NCBI GenBank assembly: GCA_964417555.1
Contig: CAYQIM010000043.1
Span: 1 to 51,161 of the forward strand
DNA length: 51,161 nucleotides
Source of the DNA: CAYQIM01 sp964417555
GTDB lineage: Bacteria; Pseudomonadota; Gammaproteobacteria; Diplorickettsiales; Diplorickettsiaceae
Direction of reading: 5' to 3'
Part shown: piece by piece, positions 33,478-41,836 of the stretch
Layout: each line of letters begins with the position of its first letter
Position numbering within the stretch: the first letter of the stretch is position 1
Program-made: the position numbers and the translations under genes
Notes under the pieces: generated by a model
Told to the model about the DNA's origin: nothing
Database searches by the model: none
The model's input: only the letters and a program-made list of their open reading frames with translations

Positions 33478-34434
33478 ATGCAAAATTTTAAGCATTATTT
33501 TTTTCAATTTGCTGGTGGTTTTCTTTTTTATTGGATTTTAATTTCGCCTGTGTCGGCATTAACGTTTGTTTTGCCCCCGCGTGGAGACAGTGTGGTAGGT
33601 TCTATTCAGTGGACACAAGCTTTACCTGCTGATACATTTAATAAAATCGGGCGTCGGTATGATGTAGGTTATTTTGAACTTGTTGAAGCTAATCCCACGC
33701 TTGATCCTATGCATCTTGGGCCGGGTACGATCATCGTTATTCCTAGCCGTTTTATATTACCACCTGGACCACGTAAAGGCATTGTTATTAATTTAGCTGA
33801 ATTACGTATTTATTATTATCCTCCTCATCGCCATATAGTTATTACTTATCCGGTTGGCATTGGGCGTGAAGGTTGGGATACGCCTTTAGGTCCTTCTTGG
33901 ATTGCACAAAAAACAGTTGATCCTACCTGGATTGTGCCACCATCGATTCGCAAAGATCGCGAGAAAGACGGTGTTCATTTGCCCATAAAAGTACCACCGG
34001 GACCGGATAATCCTTTAGGCGGTTATTCGATGCGACTTAAACAATTGACTTATTTAATTCATGGTACGAATGATTACGAAGGGGTAGGCCGTCGTAGTAG
34101 TGCCGGTTGTATTCGTATGTTTCCAGAAGATATTGAAAGTTTTTTCCCGCAAGTTAAGCGTAAAGAGCAAGTTTATATTATTGATTCTCCTTATAAGGTG
34201 GGTTGGAGTAAAAATAGACTTTATTTAGAAGTGCATGTACCATTACAAGGGCGGTTGGCGGCACAACATAGGGCTATGAACAAGCTGATAGTTAGTGCTC
34301 AAGCTGCTAAAATACAATGGCAATCTGTTGATAAGATTGCTTCGGAACAAAATGGGATTCCGCAGATAATTGGGTATCACAAAAACGCTTTAAAAAGTGT
34401 ATCTCACAATTCTTCTTATACCTTAGAAAAATAA
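33478..34434 (+). CDS. L,D-transpeptidase (YkuD/ErfK) with LysM-like domain
   Basis: A periplasmic enzyme that either makes 3-3 peptidoglycan cross-links or links lipoprotein to the cell wall. A signal peptide (through SPVSA, about residue 27) leads to a LysM-like segment (about 46-93: TFNKIGRRYDVGYFELVEAN) and then the YkuD catalytic domain (about 100-238) with His195 (LIHGTND) and Cys211 (SSAGCIRMFPED). The C-terminal 80 residues resemble the ErfK/YbiS tail. Coxiella and related Legionellales use many 3-3 cross-links, which gives it a likely role. A GAAGG sequence only one base before the ATG is a poor ribosome-binding site. Confidence 0.93.
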   Translation: MQNFKHYFFQFAGGFLFYWILISPVSALTFVLPPRGDSVVGSIQWTQALPADTFNKIGRRYDVGYFELVEANPTLDPMHLGPGTIIVIPSRFILPPGPRKGIVINLAELRIYYYPPHRHIVITYPVGIGREGWDTPLGPSWIAQKTVDPTWIVPPSIRKDREKDGVHLPIKVPPGPDNPLGGYSMRLKQLTYLIHGTNDYEGVGRRSSAGCIRMFPEDIESFFPQVKRKEQVYIIDSPYKVGWSKNRLYLEVHVPLQGRLAAQHRAMNKLIVSAQAAKIQWQSVDKIASEQNGIPQIIGYHKNALKSVSHNSSYTLEK

Positions 34435-34709
34435 TACCTAATAATGGATGGAATGCGAAATAGCATTTCTAGAAGAAATGGGATTATTATAGCTTTTAAC
34501 GTACAGATCCAACTATTAGGTTGTACGCGACTTGACTGCGGTATCCAGGGAACTAGCGTTTAGAAGAATTTAGTTTTTCCCCCGTTATCAAGTAGCGGGG
34601 CGACGCTTTTGGTGTAATGTAACCACCTTAATGGTAAATACTATATCTATTTGCGAAACTCCTGTTATATTTAAGTGCTATAACAGAATCTTTAACGACA
34701 GAAAACTTT
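34435..34709. other. Intergenic region with small hairpins and a shared motif
   Basis: CATTTCT-AGA-AGAAATG follows the transpeptidase gene without a T-tract, and a CCCCG...CGGGG hairpin lies near 34579-34599. At 34644-34664 TATCTATTTGCGAAACTCCTG repeats the end sequence of the ctpA leader element, and CTGTTATA/TATAACAG forms a hairpin just after it. No gene is seen. Confidence 0.6.
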
Positions 34710-35516
34710 ATGCGTTGTGTCTCTTTTTGTACGGCTGCAAGTTATAAGTTGAATGCGCTGGCTGATTTTTTTCGTAGTCGCCATTATACTGCCAAATTGT
34801 TTCGTAATGTCTTATACGTGACTAAAAATAACAAGAATATGGATATCTTTTTATTTAGTCATGGTTGTTTTGTTACATGGGGTTTACGTAAAAAACAAGA
34901 AGAAAGATTAATAGAGCAAATAAAACCTTTTGCTTCTTTGCCACTAAAAACAGAAATAGAAACGGATCGGTTTATTTATTATATAGATAAAGAGACACGA
35001 ATTTTTCCACACCAACGATTTAATGTCGATGTAATTACTTTGGAGAAAAGTGAGATCGATAATATTCAAATAAAATTGGCGATTTCGTATGGTTTAGCGC
35101 AATCGATCAAATTAGAATTTTATGAAGAATCTATCCAGAAAACGATACGGGCTAATAGCCATTTTCCTCAAGAACTGGCTAGAGATGGCAAAATATCGCT
35201 TTCACGTAAAGCCATATCGAAGCGAATTGGCGAAATTTTTTTAACGCGAAGCTCTGTCAATTTGAGTAGTGAATATCTTGACGTGCCAGAGTATTTTTGG
35301 CGTTATTCTAATCTTGAAGCGTACTATGTGATGACAGAAAAATTTCTCGATATCCCAAAGCGTGTAGCTGCACTGAATCATAAACTAGATGTAGTGCATG
35401 AAATTTTAGAAATGTTGAATAGCCAATTAGAGCATCGTTACTCCAGTATTTTAGAGTCTGTGATTATCTTATTAATCTTTATTGAGATCGTTCTTCAATT
35501 CATCCAGCATCTTTAG
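34710..35516 (+). CDS. RMD1/YagE family protein (DUF155) with C-terminal membrane helix
   Basis: A 268-residue protein of the family named after yeast Rmd1 and Sif2. Typical blocks are DIFLFSHGCFVTWGL near residue 45-65 and the C-terminal signature FLDIPKRVAALNHKLDVVHE followed by EMLNSQLEHRYSSILESVII and a single membrane helix (about 246-265). Mitochondrial relatives (RMND1) are inner-membrane anchored and support translation; the bacterial role is not established. No signal peptide, so it should be a C-tail-anchored cytoplasmic protein. The ribosome-binding site is weak. Confidence 0.88.
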   Translation: MRCVSFCTAASYKLNALADFFRSRHYTAKLFRNVLYVTKNNKNMDIFLFSHGCFVTWGLRKKQEERLIEQIKPFASLPLKTEIETDRFIYYIDKETRIFPHQRFNVDVITLEKSEIDNIQIKLAISYGLAQSIKLEFYEESIQKTIRANSHFPQELARDGKISLSRKAISKRIGEIFLTRSSVNLSSEYLDVPEYFWRYSNLEAYYVMTEKFLDIPKRVAALNHKLDVVHEILEMLNSQLEHRYSSILESVIILLIFIEIVLQFIQHL

Positions 35517-35641
35517 GAAATTGTCTACAATAAAAAATTTTTTATAAAATATTTGTACCCCTCTAGCAAAAAACTAAATATATGCTATTTTATAGAATCC
35601 TAACCTTCTGTTTATCCCTTAATATAAGAGGAATATGAACC

Positions 35642-36028
35642 ATGGCTAAAAAGTTAGCTAAGAAAAAGGCCGTTACGCCAAAAGCTCGTAAAAAAGCTAA
35701 AGTAACATCCAGCAAAAAAATAGCTTCTATTAGTAAATCTTATACTAAAACTGAATTAATCGGTTGTATTGTTAAGCATACTGAATTACCTAAGAAAAAA
35801 GTGGTAGAAGTCCTTGAAACCCTGCAAGCTGTTATGCATGCACACGCAAAATCGGGTTGCCCATTTTCTTTGCCGGGCCAGTTTAAACTAACGGTGGTAA
35901 AAAAACCGGCGACTAAAGCACGTAAAGGTGTTAATCCTTTCACAGGAGAACCCACAACCTTTAAGGCGAAACCGGCTCGTAAAATCGTCAAAATAAAACC
36001 GCTGAAAAAATTAAAAGCAGCTGTTTAA
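35642..36028 (+). CDS. HU/IHF-family DNA-binding protein with lysine-rich N-terminal tail
   Basis: A nucleoid protein of 128 residues. Residues about 1-35 are rich in Lys/Ala (MAKKLAKKKAVTPKARKKAK), like a histone H1 tail; residues 36-128 form the HU fold, starting YTKTELIGCIVKHTELPKKK and including GVNPFTGEPTTFKAKPARKI, where the canonical RNPxTG beta-arm reads KGVNPFTGEP. The C-terminus is again Lys-rich. AGAGGA precedes the ATG. The single gene ends at a strong terminator. Tailed HU variants are known in several intracellular bacteria; the tail probably adds non-specific compaction. Confidence 0.9.
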   Translation: MAKKLAKKKAVTPKARKKAKVTSSKKIASISKSYTKTELIGCIVKHTELPKKKVVEVLETLQAVMHAHAKSGCPFSLPGQFKLTVVKKPATKARKGVNPFTGEPTTFKAKPARKIVKIKPLKKLKAAV

Positions 36029-36032
36029 TCTC

Positions 36033-36060
36033 AAAAAAGGGTGTTTATACACCCTTTTTT
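36033..36060. terminator. Bidirectional terminator between the HU gene and zapE
   Basis: AAAAAAGGGTGT (36033-36044), loop TTAT, ACACCCTTTTTT (36049-36060): a perfect 12-pair stem flanked by an A-run and a T-run, suiting both convergent genes. Confidence 0.92.
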
Positions 36061-36088
36061 TTATACACTAAAAGCCCGTTACTCAGTT

Positions 36089-37141
36089 TTAGGAGTGGTT
36101 GAATTTTTTTTGAAAATCGCAAAGACGGCTTTTTACACGTTTGAATTCAAAAAGAAAGCGCCCTTTAGGATAAAGATCGGCATGCTTAATTTCGCTACTT
36201 AATATCAGCTTAATATTTGCATCATAAAATATATCGACTAAATGGATAAAAAGTCTAGCGCTGTTATCGTCGTGTTCACTGATGGGTTTAAGGTCGCTGA
36301 TGAGAATCGTAGAAAATCGATTTGCAATAGCCAAATAATCAATCTGACTACGCGGTGTAGCGCAGATCGAAGTAAAATCAAACCAGATCGTATTATTTGT
36401 ATAGCCTTTATGCGAGATTAAGCGCCCATGAACTGAAAGTGGTTGATAGGAAACTGTTTTTTCTTGGCATAGTGTATCAAACGTAAGTTGAGTTTGCTGT
36501 AAAGTCATCGTTGATATTGGCCAATCAAAAGTGCTACTTTTTTCAACATCATGGCCTAAGCGATAATCAAAAGGACTATCTAAGTGGAAAATAGTGAGAT
36601 GTTGTTTGATCTGGGTAATAGCCGGTAAAAATAACTCGCGTTGTAAACCATGTTGATACAAATGTTCCGGTGGTGTATTTGAGGTAGTGACTAAGGTAAT
36701 ACCCTGTTGAAATAAGGCATGTAAAAGCTGTGCAAGTAGCATGGCATCCGCTATCTCATGAACGAGTAACTCATCTAAACAAATGACTTTTGCTGTACGT
36801 GCTAGATCGCTAGCAACCCGATTCAGTGGATTTGCTTGACCTTGTAACTGCGTTAATTTGCCATGTACTTGCTGCATAAATTGATAGAAATGCAGTCGTA
36901 ATTTGGCAAGGGGAAGATGGTGGTAAAATAGATCCATGAGCTGAGTTTTTCCTCTTCCTACCTCACCCCATAAATAAAGTCCTTTACTCGGTTTTTCTCT
37001 TTGGAATAGATGCCATTTTTTTGTTGCTACTAAAAGTGAATCGTAGACTTCTTGCAAATGTTGTATTGCTAGTTCTTGACCAGGATCGGGCTGTAAAGTT
37101 TTTTGTTGGATTTTTTGATAATAGGCTTGTAGAGGAGTCAT
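36089..37141 (-). CDS. zapE: Cell division ATPase ZapE (AFG1-like)
   Basis: A P-loop ATPase that in E. coli joins the Z-ring under stress and is related to mitochondrial AFG1/LACE1. Walker A is GEVGRGKT (G59-T66), and Walker B is CLDELLV where most relatives have CFDEF. TTSNTPPEHLYQHGLQRELF and the C-terminal block LVDIFYDANIKLILSSEIKH are diagnostic. The length of 350 is normal. The gap to the upstream hydrolase gene is five bases, so they form a two-gene operon. Confidence 0.93.
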   Translation of the reverse strand: MTPLQAYYQKIQQKTLQPDPGQELAIQHLQEVYDSLLVATKKWHLFQREKPSKGLYLWGEVGRGKTQLMDLFYHHLPLAKLRLHFYQFMQQVHGKLTQLQGQANPLNRVASDLARTAKVICLDELLVHEIADAMLLAQLLHALFQQGITLVTTSNTPPEHLYQHGLQRELFLPAITQIKQHLTIFHLDSPFDYRLGHDVEKSSTFDWPISTMTLQQTQLTFDTLCQEKTVSYQPLSVHGRLISHKGYTNNTIWFDFTSICATPRSQIDYLAIANRFSTILISDLKPISEHDDNSARLFIHLVDIFYDANIKLILSSEIKHADLYPKGRFLFEFKRVKSRLCDFQKKFNHS

Positions 37142-37146
37142 TAAAA

Positions 37147-37797
37147 TTAGTTTGAGCTTAATGAGGTGATAAGACGTTCACGTAGTTCAATAAGATGGCC
37201 ATGGAAAAAATGGGTGGCATCTTTTATCCGGATAAGTGTAGGAGGATTAGCTAAGCTTTCTAACCATGAAAACACAGCAGTGGAGGCAACGATTTCATCT
37301 TTATCTCCCTGGATTACTAACCACGGGCAGGTGAAAGGAGGAAGTGTTTTAAAGGGAAAGTTTTCTATCGGTGGTGCTACACAGATAAGCTGTTCTACCG
37401 GCCATTCTTTGGCGCCACGCGCGGCTATATAGGCACCAAAGGAGAAACCTGCTAACCAAATAGCTGATTGAGGACAGGCCTTTTTTAGCCATTGTAGCAA
37501 GGCTAATAAATCCTCTGTTTCACCGATCCCCTGATCATAATGGCCTTGGCTTTTTCCTACGCCGCGAAAGTTAAAACGCAGCGTACTAAGCCCCAGCATT
37601 TGAAAACTACGTGCTAAGGTGGTGACGACTTTGTTATTGAGTGTGCCACCAAACAAAGGATGCGGATGGCAAATAACAGCAATAGCGGGAGGGATTCGGG
37701 CCGATTCGGGATATGTCGTTAGCACTTCGAGTTGACCGACGGGACCATCTAGTAGAAGGGTCGCTTGCGGCTTTAAAGGGAAGGGTATCATTGTCAT
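37147..37797 (-). CDS. Alpha/beta hydrolase (dienelactone-hydrolase-like serine esterase)
   Basis: A 216-residue cytoplasmic hydrolase. HPHPLFGGT and FNFRGVGKSQG are typical of the small YsgA/PF12146-like alpha/beta group. The nucleophile elbow GFSFG gives Ser119, with an Asp in VIQGDKDEIV and a His in DATHFFHG completing the triad. The substrate is unknown. It is translationally close to zapE downstream, and diverges from the ABC transporter gene across 51 bases that contain two TATAAT boxes. Confidence 0.88.
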   Translation of the reverse strand: MTMIPFPLKPQATLLLDGPVGQLEVLTTYPESARIPPAIAVICHPHPLFGGTLNNKVVTTLARSFQMLGLSTLRFNFRGVGKSQGHYDQGIGETEDLLALLQWLKKACPQSAIWLAGFSFGAYIAARGAKEWPVEQLICVAPPIENFPFKTLPPFTCPWLVIQGDKDEIVASTAVFSWLESLANPPTLIRIKDATHFFHGHLIELRERLITSLSSN

Positions 37798-37799
37798 GT

Positions 37800-37828
37800 T
37801 ATAATCTAAATTTTTCTGCCCCTATAAT
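37800..37828. promoter_or_regulatory. Divergent promoter region with two TATAAT boxes
   Basis: TATAAT occurs at 37800-37805 and 37823-37828 between the divergent hydrolase and ABC transporter starts. The second would serve the plus-strand operon with a short leader. No good -35 is seen. Confidence 0.35.
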
Positions 37829-37848
37829 TTAAAAGCTCTATTACTCTT

Positions 37849-38778
37849 ATGCAAGCATTGAATATCGAAGACCTAACTAAAATCTATTCTAATGGTGTGG
37901 TTGCACTTCAAGGCATTGATTTAGTGGTTAATCAAGGCGATTTTTTTGCTTTATTAGGACCCAACGGTGCTGGAAAATCGACAACGATTGGTATTATCTC
38001 TTCTCTTATCAATAAAACGGCAGGGCAGGTCCAGATATTTGGCCATAGCCTTGATAAGGAATTAGAAGCCGCAAAAAGTTGTATTGGTCTTGTTCCCCAG
38101 GAACTTAATTTCAGTATTTTTGAGAAAGTGATGGACGTTATTGTTTATCAGGCAGGTTATTATGGTGTTCCGCCGCGCTTAGCGAAACAACGTGCCGAAA
38201 CCTATCTGAAAAAATTGGATTTATGGGATAAGCGTGATCAAGTTTCCATGCGCCTTTCAGGCGGAATGAAACGGCGTTTAATGATAGCAAGGGCTTTGGT
38301 CCATGAACCTAAATTACTCATTTTAGATGAGCCAACGGCGGGTGTTGATATTGAAATACGCCGTTCGATGTGGGAATTTTTACAGACAATTAATCGACAA
38401 GGAACAACGATTATTTTAACAACCCATTATTTAGAAGAGGCTGAATATCTCTGTAAAAATATCGCTATTATTGATAAAGGAAGCATTATAGAAAATACCA
38501 GTATGAAAAATTTGTTAGCAACCTTAAATATGGAAACTTTTGTTTTTGATCTGAAAACCCCTTTAACAACATTACCTGAATCAACTTCCCCATTTCCTAT
38601 GCGTTTATTAGATAACAGCACATTAGAGGTAGACGTTGCTAGAGAGCAGTCACTGAATAATTTATTTGGCTTTTTACAAGGACATCATATTGAAGTAACG
38701 AGTTTACGTAATAAAGCGAATCGTCTAGAGGAACTGTTTTTGCATTTAATTGCAGCAAATAAAAAAGAAGGCACTTGA
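37849..38778 (+). CDS. ABC-2 type exporter, ATP-binding protein
   Basis: A 309-residue ATPase with Walker A GPNGAGKST (G37-T46), signature LSGGMKRR (about 137), Walker B LLILDEPT and a switch histidine in TTHYLEEAEYL. The C-terminal extension (about 225-309) is typical of the DrrA/NodI/YadG type. It pairs with the permease starting at 38781 and is followed by hemH; the three form an operon. YadG-YadH-like pairs export unknown substrates. No promoter other than the short upstream region is evident. Confidence 0.93.
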   Translation: MQALNIEDLTKIYSNGVVALQGIDLVVNQGDFFALLGPNGAGKSTTIGIISSLINKTAGQVQIFGHSLDKELEAAKSCIGLVPQELNFSIFEKVMDVIVYQAGYYGVPPRLAKQRAETYLKKLDLWDKRDQVSMRLSGGMKRRLMIARALVHEPKLLILDEPTAGVDIEIRRSMWEFLQTINRQGTTIILTTHYLEEAEYLCKNIAIIDKGSIIENTSMKNLLATLNMETFVFDLKTPLTTLPESTSPFPMRLLDNSTLEVDVAREQSLNNLFGFLQGHHIEVTSLRNKANRLEELFLHLIAANKKEGT

Positions 38779-38780
38779 GT

Positions 38781-39554
38781 ATGCGAGCTAAGATTTATTG
38801 GATAGCTTTTATCAGCTTATTACGCAAAGAAATTAAGCGTTTTTTGCGGATTTGGGTACAGACCCTATTACCGCCTTTGGTGACCATGACACTGTATTTT
38901 TTAATCTTTGGTGGATTGATTGGACAACGCTTAGGTCGTATTGAAGGTTTTAGTTATATGCAATATATTGCCCCGGGTCTGATTATGATGTCAGTGATTA
39001 CCGCGGCTTATACCAATGTGGTGACTTCTTTTTTTGGCATGCGTTTCCAACGTAGTATCGAAGAGCTTATTATTGCGCCGTTACCGAATGCATTACTGTT
39101 ATCTGGTTTTGTTGCGGGAGGGGTTGCACGAGGTTTATTTGTCGGTGTGTTAGTGACCTTACTGGCTTTATTTTTTACCCATTTGCAGGTTCACAGTATT
39201 TTTGTGTTGCTGGCGATTGTACCAATGACCACCATTTTGTTTTCGCTAGCCGGTTTTACCAATGCCTTATTTGCAAAAACGTTTGATGATGTTTCATTGA
39301 TTCCTACCTTTGTTTTAACGCCACTGACTTATCTAGGTGGCGTATTTTACTCGATTCATTTACTCCCTTCTTTTTGGCAGTATTTATCCCTTTTTAATCC
39401 TATTCTTTACATTGTTAATGCTTTTCGCTATGGATTATTGGGCATTAGTGATATTCCGGTTATGCAATCTTTGATCATTATCTTTTTCTGTTGTCTAGGT
39501 CTGTTTTTCCTCAATCTTTATTTATTGAATAGAGGAAAAGGTATTCGTACGTGA
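38781..39554 (+). CDS. ABC-2 type exporter, permease protein
   Basis: The ATG at 38781 (MRAKIYWIAFISLLRKEIKR) is chosen, ten bases after GAAGG; a TTG two codons earlier overlaps the ATPase stop. The 257-residue product has six hydrophobic segments and the ABC-2 block FFGMRFQRSIEELIIAPLPN, and ends YLLNRGKGIRT. It is similar to the YadH family. The stop overlaps the hemH GTG by three bases, indicating coupled translation. Confidence 0.92.
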   Translation: MRAKIYWIAFISLLRKEIKRFLRIWVQTLLPPLVTMTLYFLIFGGLIGQRLGRIEGFSYMQYIAPGLIMMSVITAAYTNVVTSFFGMRFQRSIEELIIAPLPNALLLSGFVAGGVARGLFVGVLVTLLALFFTHLQVHSIFVLLAIVPMTTILFSLAGFTNALFAKTFDDVSLIPTFVLTPLTYLGGVFYSIHLLPSFWQYLSLFNPILYIVNAFRYGLLGISDIPVMQSLIIIFFCCLGLFFLNLYLLNRGKGIRT

Positions 39555-40519
39555 TTAAAACTTCTAAGAAGGCGGTGTTACTGATTAATTTGGGTACACC
39601 TAGCGCAGCAACGACATCGGCAGTACGCCATTATTTGACAGAATTTCTCACTGATCCGCGTGTAGTTGAATGGCCTGCTTGGCTGTGGAAACCTTTTTTA
39701 AAGGCTATTGTATTACCTATTCGTTGCAAGCGTTCGGCAAGACTTTATCAATCCATTTGGCTGGATGAGGGATCGCCTTTAGCGGTGTACTCAAAAAAAT
39801 TAGCTGGAAAAGTTCAACAACAGTTAGGAGATTCCTATCAGGTTGTTTTAGGTATGCGTTATGGCCAGCCTTCGTTGCAAACTGCTTTAGACAGTTTATT
39901 ACAAGAAAAAATTCAGTCATTGATAATTTTACCGCTTTATCCACAATATTCGGCAGCGACGACAGCCAGTTGCTTTGATGTCATTGCAGGACTATTAAAA
40001 CAACGTCGATTTATTCCTTCTTTACACTTTGTTTCCTCTTATTTTGATTGTGGTTTTTATATCAACGCATTAGCAAAAACAATTCGTGCTTATTGGCAAA
40101 AGCATGACGCCAGTGCTTATTTATTATTTTCTTTTCATGGTTTACCTAAGCGTGCTGTTGAATTGGGTGATCCCTATGCGCAGCAATGTGCTGCCACTGT
40201 GAATTTGCTAGCAAAAGAATTGAATTTAACCTCTGATCATTATCAGCTTGTGTTTCAATCACGTTTTGGAAAAGCTGAATGGCTACAACCTGATTGTGAG
40301 TTTGTATTACAGCAACTGCCAAAACAAGGAATAAAGCGGGTAGCGGTCATTTGTCCAGGATTTGCCGTCGACTGTCTAGAAACCTTAGAAGAAATATCAC
40401 AACGCTATCGGAAATTATTTTTAAAGGCAGAAGGGGAAAGTTTTCATTATATCCCAGCTTTGAATGCTAGCAATGAACATAGTGAGTTACTGGCTAGCTT
40501 GATTCAAACTACATTTTAA
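39551..40519 (+). CDS. hemH: Ferrochelatase
   Basis: Inserts ferrous iron into protoporphyrin IX, the last step of haem synthesis. It starts at GTG 39551, overlapping the permease stop. Hallmarks are LLINLGTP near the N-terminus, the active-site His196 in LLFSFHGLPKR, LVFQSRFGKAEWLQP, and the conserved acidic block GFAVDCLETLEEI (about 270-282). The length of 322 is normal. No C-terminal iron-sulfur cysteines are present. The gene meets the convergent coiled-coil gene tail to tail with a four-base overlap. Confidence 0.96.
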   Translation: MIKTSKKAVLLINLGTPSAATTSAVRHYLTEFLTDPRVVEWPAWLWKPFLKAIVLPIRCKRSARLYQSIWLDEGSPLAVYSKKLAGKVQQQLGDSYQVVLGMRYGQPSLQTALDSLLQEKIQSLIILPLYPQYSAATTASCFDVIAGLLKQRRFIPSLHFVSSYFDCGFYINALAKTIRAYWQKHDASAYLLFSFHGLPKRAVELGDPYAQQCAATVNLLAKELNLTSDHYQLVFQSRFGKAEWLQPDCEFVLQQLPKQGIKRVAVICPGFAVDCLETLEEISQRYRKLFLKAEGESFHYIPALNASNEHSELLASLIQTTF

Positions 40520-41163
40520 AAAAGTTTTAGCAATTTAATCAGTGAAACTAAAGTCCCCATGCCTAAAAGGAAAGTTCCGACAAACCATTTGATTATTTCA
40601 TATTTAAAACCAAAAAATTCTTCTCTAAATTGAGAAAATTCTTGTCTAAATTCAGTACGCAGTTTAGCTGTATCTTCTTTAAATTCAAGGCGTAGTTTGG
40701 ATATGTCCTGGCTAAGGTTAGCATTCATTTCTGTCATGTCTTGTCTGATGTTGGTCTCCATAGCAGACATGTCTTTTCTGATGTTGGCGTCCATAGTAGA
40801 CATGTCTTGTCTGATGTTGGTCTCCATAGTAGACATGTCTTGTCTGATGTTGGCTTCCATAGCAGACATGTCTTTTCTGATACTGGATTCCATTACGGTC
40901 ATATCTTGTCTAATGTTAGCTTCTATCACCGTCATATCTTTTTTAAGATGAGATTCTACAATTAAAATTCCTTGTGCTAGCTGCGATATTTCTTGCTTTA
41001 GATTAGATTCAAGTAGGTTTAGGTCTTGTTTTGTGCACACGGTATTCTCTAACATTTCTGATAATAATTTGACTTGTGTTTTTGCTTGCAGGGAAGGAAC
41101 TCCCACCTTTTCTAATTCGGTAGCGTAATGGAGTGTATCAAATAATTTTGCTTGCGCGCTCAC
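40516..41163 (-). CDS. Hendecad-repeat coiled-coil protein with C-terminal membrane anchor (DUF1640-like)
   Basis: It starts at GTG 41163 after AAGGAGAAT. The 215 residues comprise a short globular start (FDTLHYATELEKVGVPSLQA, as in DUF1640/CCDC90 proteins), a long coiled coil with at least six 11-residue repeats of the type NIRQDMSTMET (about residues 75-150), a charged coil, and a single C-terminal membrane helix (about 190-212, IIKWFVGTFLLGMGTLVSLI). An 11-residue (hendecad) periodicity gives a right-handed or nearly straight coil. The family includes mitochondrial MCUR1 relatives; the bacterial role is unknown. Confidence 0.8.
   Translation of the reverse strand: MSAQAKLFDTLHYATELEKVGVPSLQAKTQVKLLSEMLENTVCTKQDLNLLESNLKQEISQLAQGILIVESHLKKDMTVIEANIRQDMTVMESSIRKDMSAMEANIRQDMSTMETNIRQDMSTMDANIRKDMSAMETNIRQDMTEMNANLSQDISKLRLEFKEDTAKLRTEFRQEFSQFREEFFGFKYEIIKWFVGTFLLGMGTLVSLIKLLKLF
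40735..40935 (-). repeat. 33-bp tandem repeats encoding the hendecads
   Basis: About six copies of a 33-bp unit containing (on the plus strand) GACATGTCTTGTCTGATGTT. Copies differ at few positions, so the expansion is recent. The open frames on the plus strand here are only reflections of the repeat. Confidence 0.88.
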
Positions 41164-41278
41164 TTTTATTATTCTCCTTTCTGTACTTTAGCGTTATTAT
41201 TGTATAAATAAGATTAACTATAACGGCTATTATATGACACTTAATTATCAAATACAGCCGCATTTTTGAGGAAGTCTT

Positions 41279-41836
41279 ATGCAAAAATATGAAAAGGTTT
41301 ATCGTCAAACTTTACGCGAACTATCGGATCGCATTGTCAAAGCGCAGCAGCCTATTCGTATTTTAGATAGCATTAAGTGGAGTAGTGAGATACAAAAACA
41401 TTTTTTTGCCAAAAAGTGCAAAGAACTGCCATTGGTCGATAAAAATTATTATGAAAAAAATACGATTACATTTGATTTTGCAGAAAAACAGAAAGAATTT
41501 CAATTGTTAGAACGTGACATTAGTAAACAAGTCGGTCAGTTTAGTTCTGTCGGTAGTATTATGTTGCGAACGTGTCGAGAATATCGGTATGTATTGCGTT
41601 TATTAAAAGCACGCGGCACGGCGGAATTTAGTTTGCTTTCGCAAGAACTTTATGGAAGTGCGGATGATGCCTTTTATGTTGATGCACCGCGTTTAAAAGA
41701 TTTGGCAAAAACTGTTTCTGCGGCACTGGATAATATCAAAGATAAAACAGTCAATGAACTCGATGAAAAAAATATACCAGTGAAGAAGCCACAAAACTTC
41801 TCAATCAACGCTTATCACATTATTTTGCCCATGTGA
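41279..41836 (+). CDS. QEGLA/DUF1704 protein, N-terminal part (frameshifted)
   Basis: ATG at 41279 follows GAGGAAG. The first 165 residues (QKYEKVYRQTLRELSDRIVK onward) match the helical N-terminus of the 'flavohemoglobin expression-modulating QEGLA motif' family. After NELDEK the frame goes wrong within the A7 run 41766-41772 and ends IPVKKPQNFSINAYHIILPM, which is not family-like. Reading A8 restores KYTSEEATKLLNQRLSHYFA and joins the next frame into a protein of about 432 residues. Alone, this part lacks the catalytic motifs. Confidence 0.75.
   Translation: MQKYEKVYRQTLRELSDRIVKAQQPIRILDSIKWSSEIQKHFFAKKCKELPLVDKNYYEKNTITFDFAEKQKEFQLLERDISKQVGQFSSVGSIMLRTCREYRYVLRLLKARGTAEFSLLSQELYGSADDAFYVDAPRLKDLAKTVSAALDNIKDKTVNELDEKNIPVKKPQNFSINAYHIILPM

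Noticed and set aside
40697..40965. Plus-strand frames with repeated DMSCLMLVSI or HSRHVLSDVG units
   Set aside because: They are antisense reflections of the 33-bp hendecad repeats and have no start signals.
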